Assembly (NCBI GenBank): GCA_017305535.1 | Contig: JAFKKN010000004.1 | Location: forward strand, 186,001-250,000 | Reading direction: 5' to 3' | Length of the DNA: 64,000 bases | From: Hyphomicrobiales bacterium | Lineage (GTDB): Bacteria; Pseudomonadota; Alphaproteobacteria; Rhizobiales; Xanthobacteraceae | In this document: piece by piece, positions 63,153 through 64,000 of the stretch | How positions within the stretch are numbered: the stretch's first letter is position 1 | Layout: every line of letters starts with the position of its first letter | Notes under the pieces: generated by a model | Database searches by the model: none | Seen by the model: the letters and a program-made list of their open reading frames with translations, nothing else | What the model was told of the DNA's origin: nothing | Made by a program: the position numbers and the translations under genes

Positions 63153-64000
63153 ATGCGTAAATTGATGCTTGCCGCATTGGCGTTGCCGGTGCTGGCTTTG
63201 CCGGTCTTCGGCACCGCCGCGAAGGCGGCGGACACCGTGAAGATCGGCTACATCGATCCGCTCTCCGGCGGCGGCGCCAGTGTCGGCGAAGGCGGCCTGA
63301 AAACCTTTCAATACCTTGCCGACGAGATCAATGCCGCCGGCGGCATCCTCGGCCAGAAAGTCGAAATCGTCCCGCTCGACAACAAGACCAATCCACAGGA
63401 AAGCCTGATCCAGGCGCAGAAGGCGGTCGATGCCGGCATTCACTACATTACGCAGGGCAACGGCTCGGCCGTCGCCGCCGCGCTGTCGGAATTCGTCGCC
63501 AAGCACAATTCCCGCAATCCCGGCAAGGAAATGCTCTATTTCAATTATGCCGCGGTCGATCCGATCCTGACCAACGAGAAGTGCAATTACTGGCATTTCC
63601 GCTGGGATGCGAACTCCGACATCAAGATGGAAGCGCTCACCAACTACATGAAGGGCGTTCCGTCGATCAAGAAGGTCTACTTGATCAATCAGGACTATTC
63701 GTTCGGCCAGTCGGTCCGCACCGAAGCCCGCAAGATGCTGGCGGCCAAGCGGCCTGACGTCCAGATCGTCGGCGACGAATTGCATCCGCTGCTGAAGATC
63801 ACCGATTTCGCTCCCTACATCGCCAAGATCAAGGCGTCGGGCGCGGATTCCGTCGTCACCGGCAACTGGGGCCAGGATATCGCGCTGCTGCTGAAGGCCG
63901 CGGCCGACGCCGGCCTGAAGGTCAACTGGTACACCTACTACGCGGGTGGCGCTGGCGGCCCGACCGCGATCAAGCAGACCGGCCTTGACCATCAGGTGTT
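63153..64000 (+). CDS. Branched-chain-type ABC substrate-binding protein, partial
   Basis: The 5' part (about 282 residues) of a periplasmic binding protein, cut by the window end with no stop. A signal peptide (about 1-25, LALPVLALPVFGTAAKAA) precedes the Peripla_BP_6 (LivJ-like) domain: TVKIGYIDPLSGGGASVGEGGLK, NAAGGILGQKVEIVPLDNKTNPQESLIQAQKAVD, ITQGNGSAVAAALSEF and KKVYLINQDYSFGQSVR. The ligand may be an amino acid, an aromatic or a dicarboxylate. ATG 63153 has GGGAG 6 nt before it; ATG 63150 is an alternative. Confidence 0.9.
   Translation, partial: MRKLMLAALALPVLALPVFGTAAKAADTVKIGYIDPLSGGGASVGEGGLKTFQYLADEINAAGGILGQKVEIVPLDNKTNPQESLIQAQKAVDAGIHYITQGNGSAVAAALSEFVAKHNSRNPGKEMLYFNYAAVDPILTNEKCNYWHFRWDANSDIKMEALTNYMKGVPSIKKVYLINQDYSFGQSVRTEARKMLAAKRPDVQIVGDELHPLLKITDFAPYIAKIKASGADSVVTGNWGQDIALLLKAAADAGLKVNWYTYYAGGAGGPTAIKQTGLDHQV

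Noticed and set aside
1-64000. CRISPR array, prophage or insertion sequence
   Set aside because: No regular direct repeats with spacers, no integrase or transposase motifs and no attachment-site duplications were seen.

Overview
The window looks like chromosomal DNA of an alphaproteobacterium of the Nitrobacteraceae (Bradyrhizobium / Rhodopseudomonas / Afipia group). Supporting signs are the high GC content, a CycM-type membrane-anchored cytochrome c, an aa3-type oxidase subunit IV small protein next to a three-part pnt transhydrogenase, the gapR - DUF1244 - DUF1036 - pyk neighbourhood, a tRNA-His without an encoded G-1, and repeated palindromic intergenic elements of the type common in Bradyrhizobium-like genomes. 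The genus cannot be settled from this sequence alone. No prophage, integrase, transposase or CRISPR array was seen; apart from one Doc-type toxin-antitoxin pair, this is core-like chromosome.

Layout. 0-12 kb: a LysR regulator with an ABM-type monooxygenase, cycM, kdsB, pheA, a luciferase-like flavin oxidoreductase, then metF and B12-dependent metH. 11-19 kb: a KTSC protein, a small 55-aa ORF, tRNA-His, a phasin, a large multi-PAS histidine kinase of the PdhS/PleC/DivJ type, an exported beta-rich protein, and the succinyl-CoA:3-ketoacid CoA-transferase genes (minus strand). 18.8-27.8 kb: an AsmA protein, a PotGHI-like ABC transporter without a binding protein, a PAS-GGDEF-EAL c-di-GMP protein and an L-2-hydroxyglutarate oxidase-like flavoprotein. 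28-32.7 kb: two divergent DUF465 proteins, purEK, aqpZ, rpsU and an anchored low-complexity protein. 32.8-36.3 kb: a four-gene minus-strand operon (CaCA antiporter, cupin, His/Cys-rich exported protein, His-rich outer-membrane barrel) that looks like a metal-handling system. 36.4-40.3 kb: the pnt operon with an aa3 oxidase subunit IV, and an AbrB/Doc toxin-antitoxin pair with an operator-like palindrome. 40.3-48.4 kb: an M3 oligopeptidase, a sigma54 response regulator (TacA-like), a YcbB-like L,D-transpeptidase and a DUF882 (MepK/YcbK-like) peptidase. 48.6-53.3 kb: gapR, DUF1244, DUF1036, pyk and sorAB (sulfite dehydrogenase). 53.5-64 kb: a large MscS-family channel, a TPR protein, rpmJ, an amidohydrolase, an acyl-CoA dehydrogenase, a type II haloacid dehalogenase, a YbaK-type deacylase, an acyl/dicarboxylate-CoA ligase and a truncated branched-chain-type periplasmic binding protein.

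How parts connect. Several genes belong to alphaproteobacterial cell-cycle and envelope control: the PdhS-like kinase, the sigma54 regulator, the c-di-GMP enzyme, GapR and the L,D-transpeptidase/MepK pair. Four of the intergenic regions carry motifs resembling the CtrA box (TTAA-N7-TTAAC), the best being upstream of the sigma54 regulator. CycM and the oxidase subunit IV both belong to the aa3 respiratory branch. metF and metH act in sequence in methionine synthesis. The ligase, the acyl-CoA dehydrogenase and the scoAB genes point to fatty, dicarboxylic or keto-acid breakdown. All functional calls come from reading protein motifs and gene order; no database search was run.
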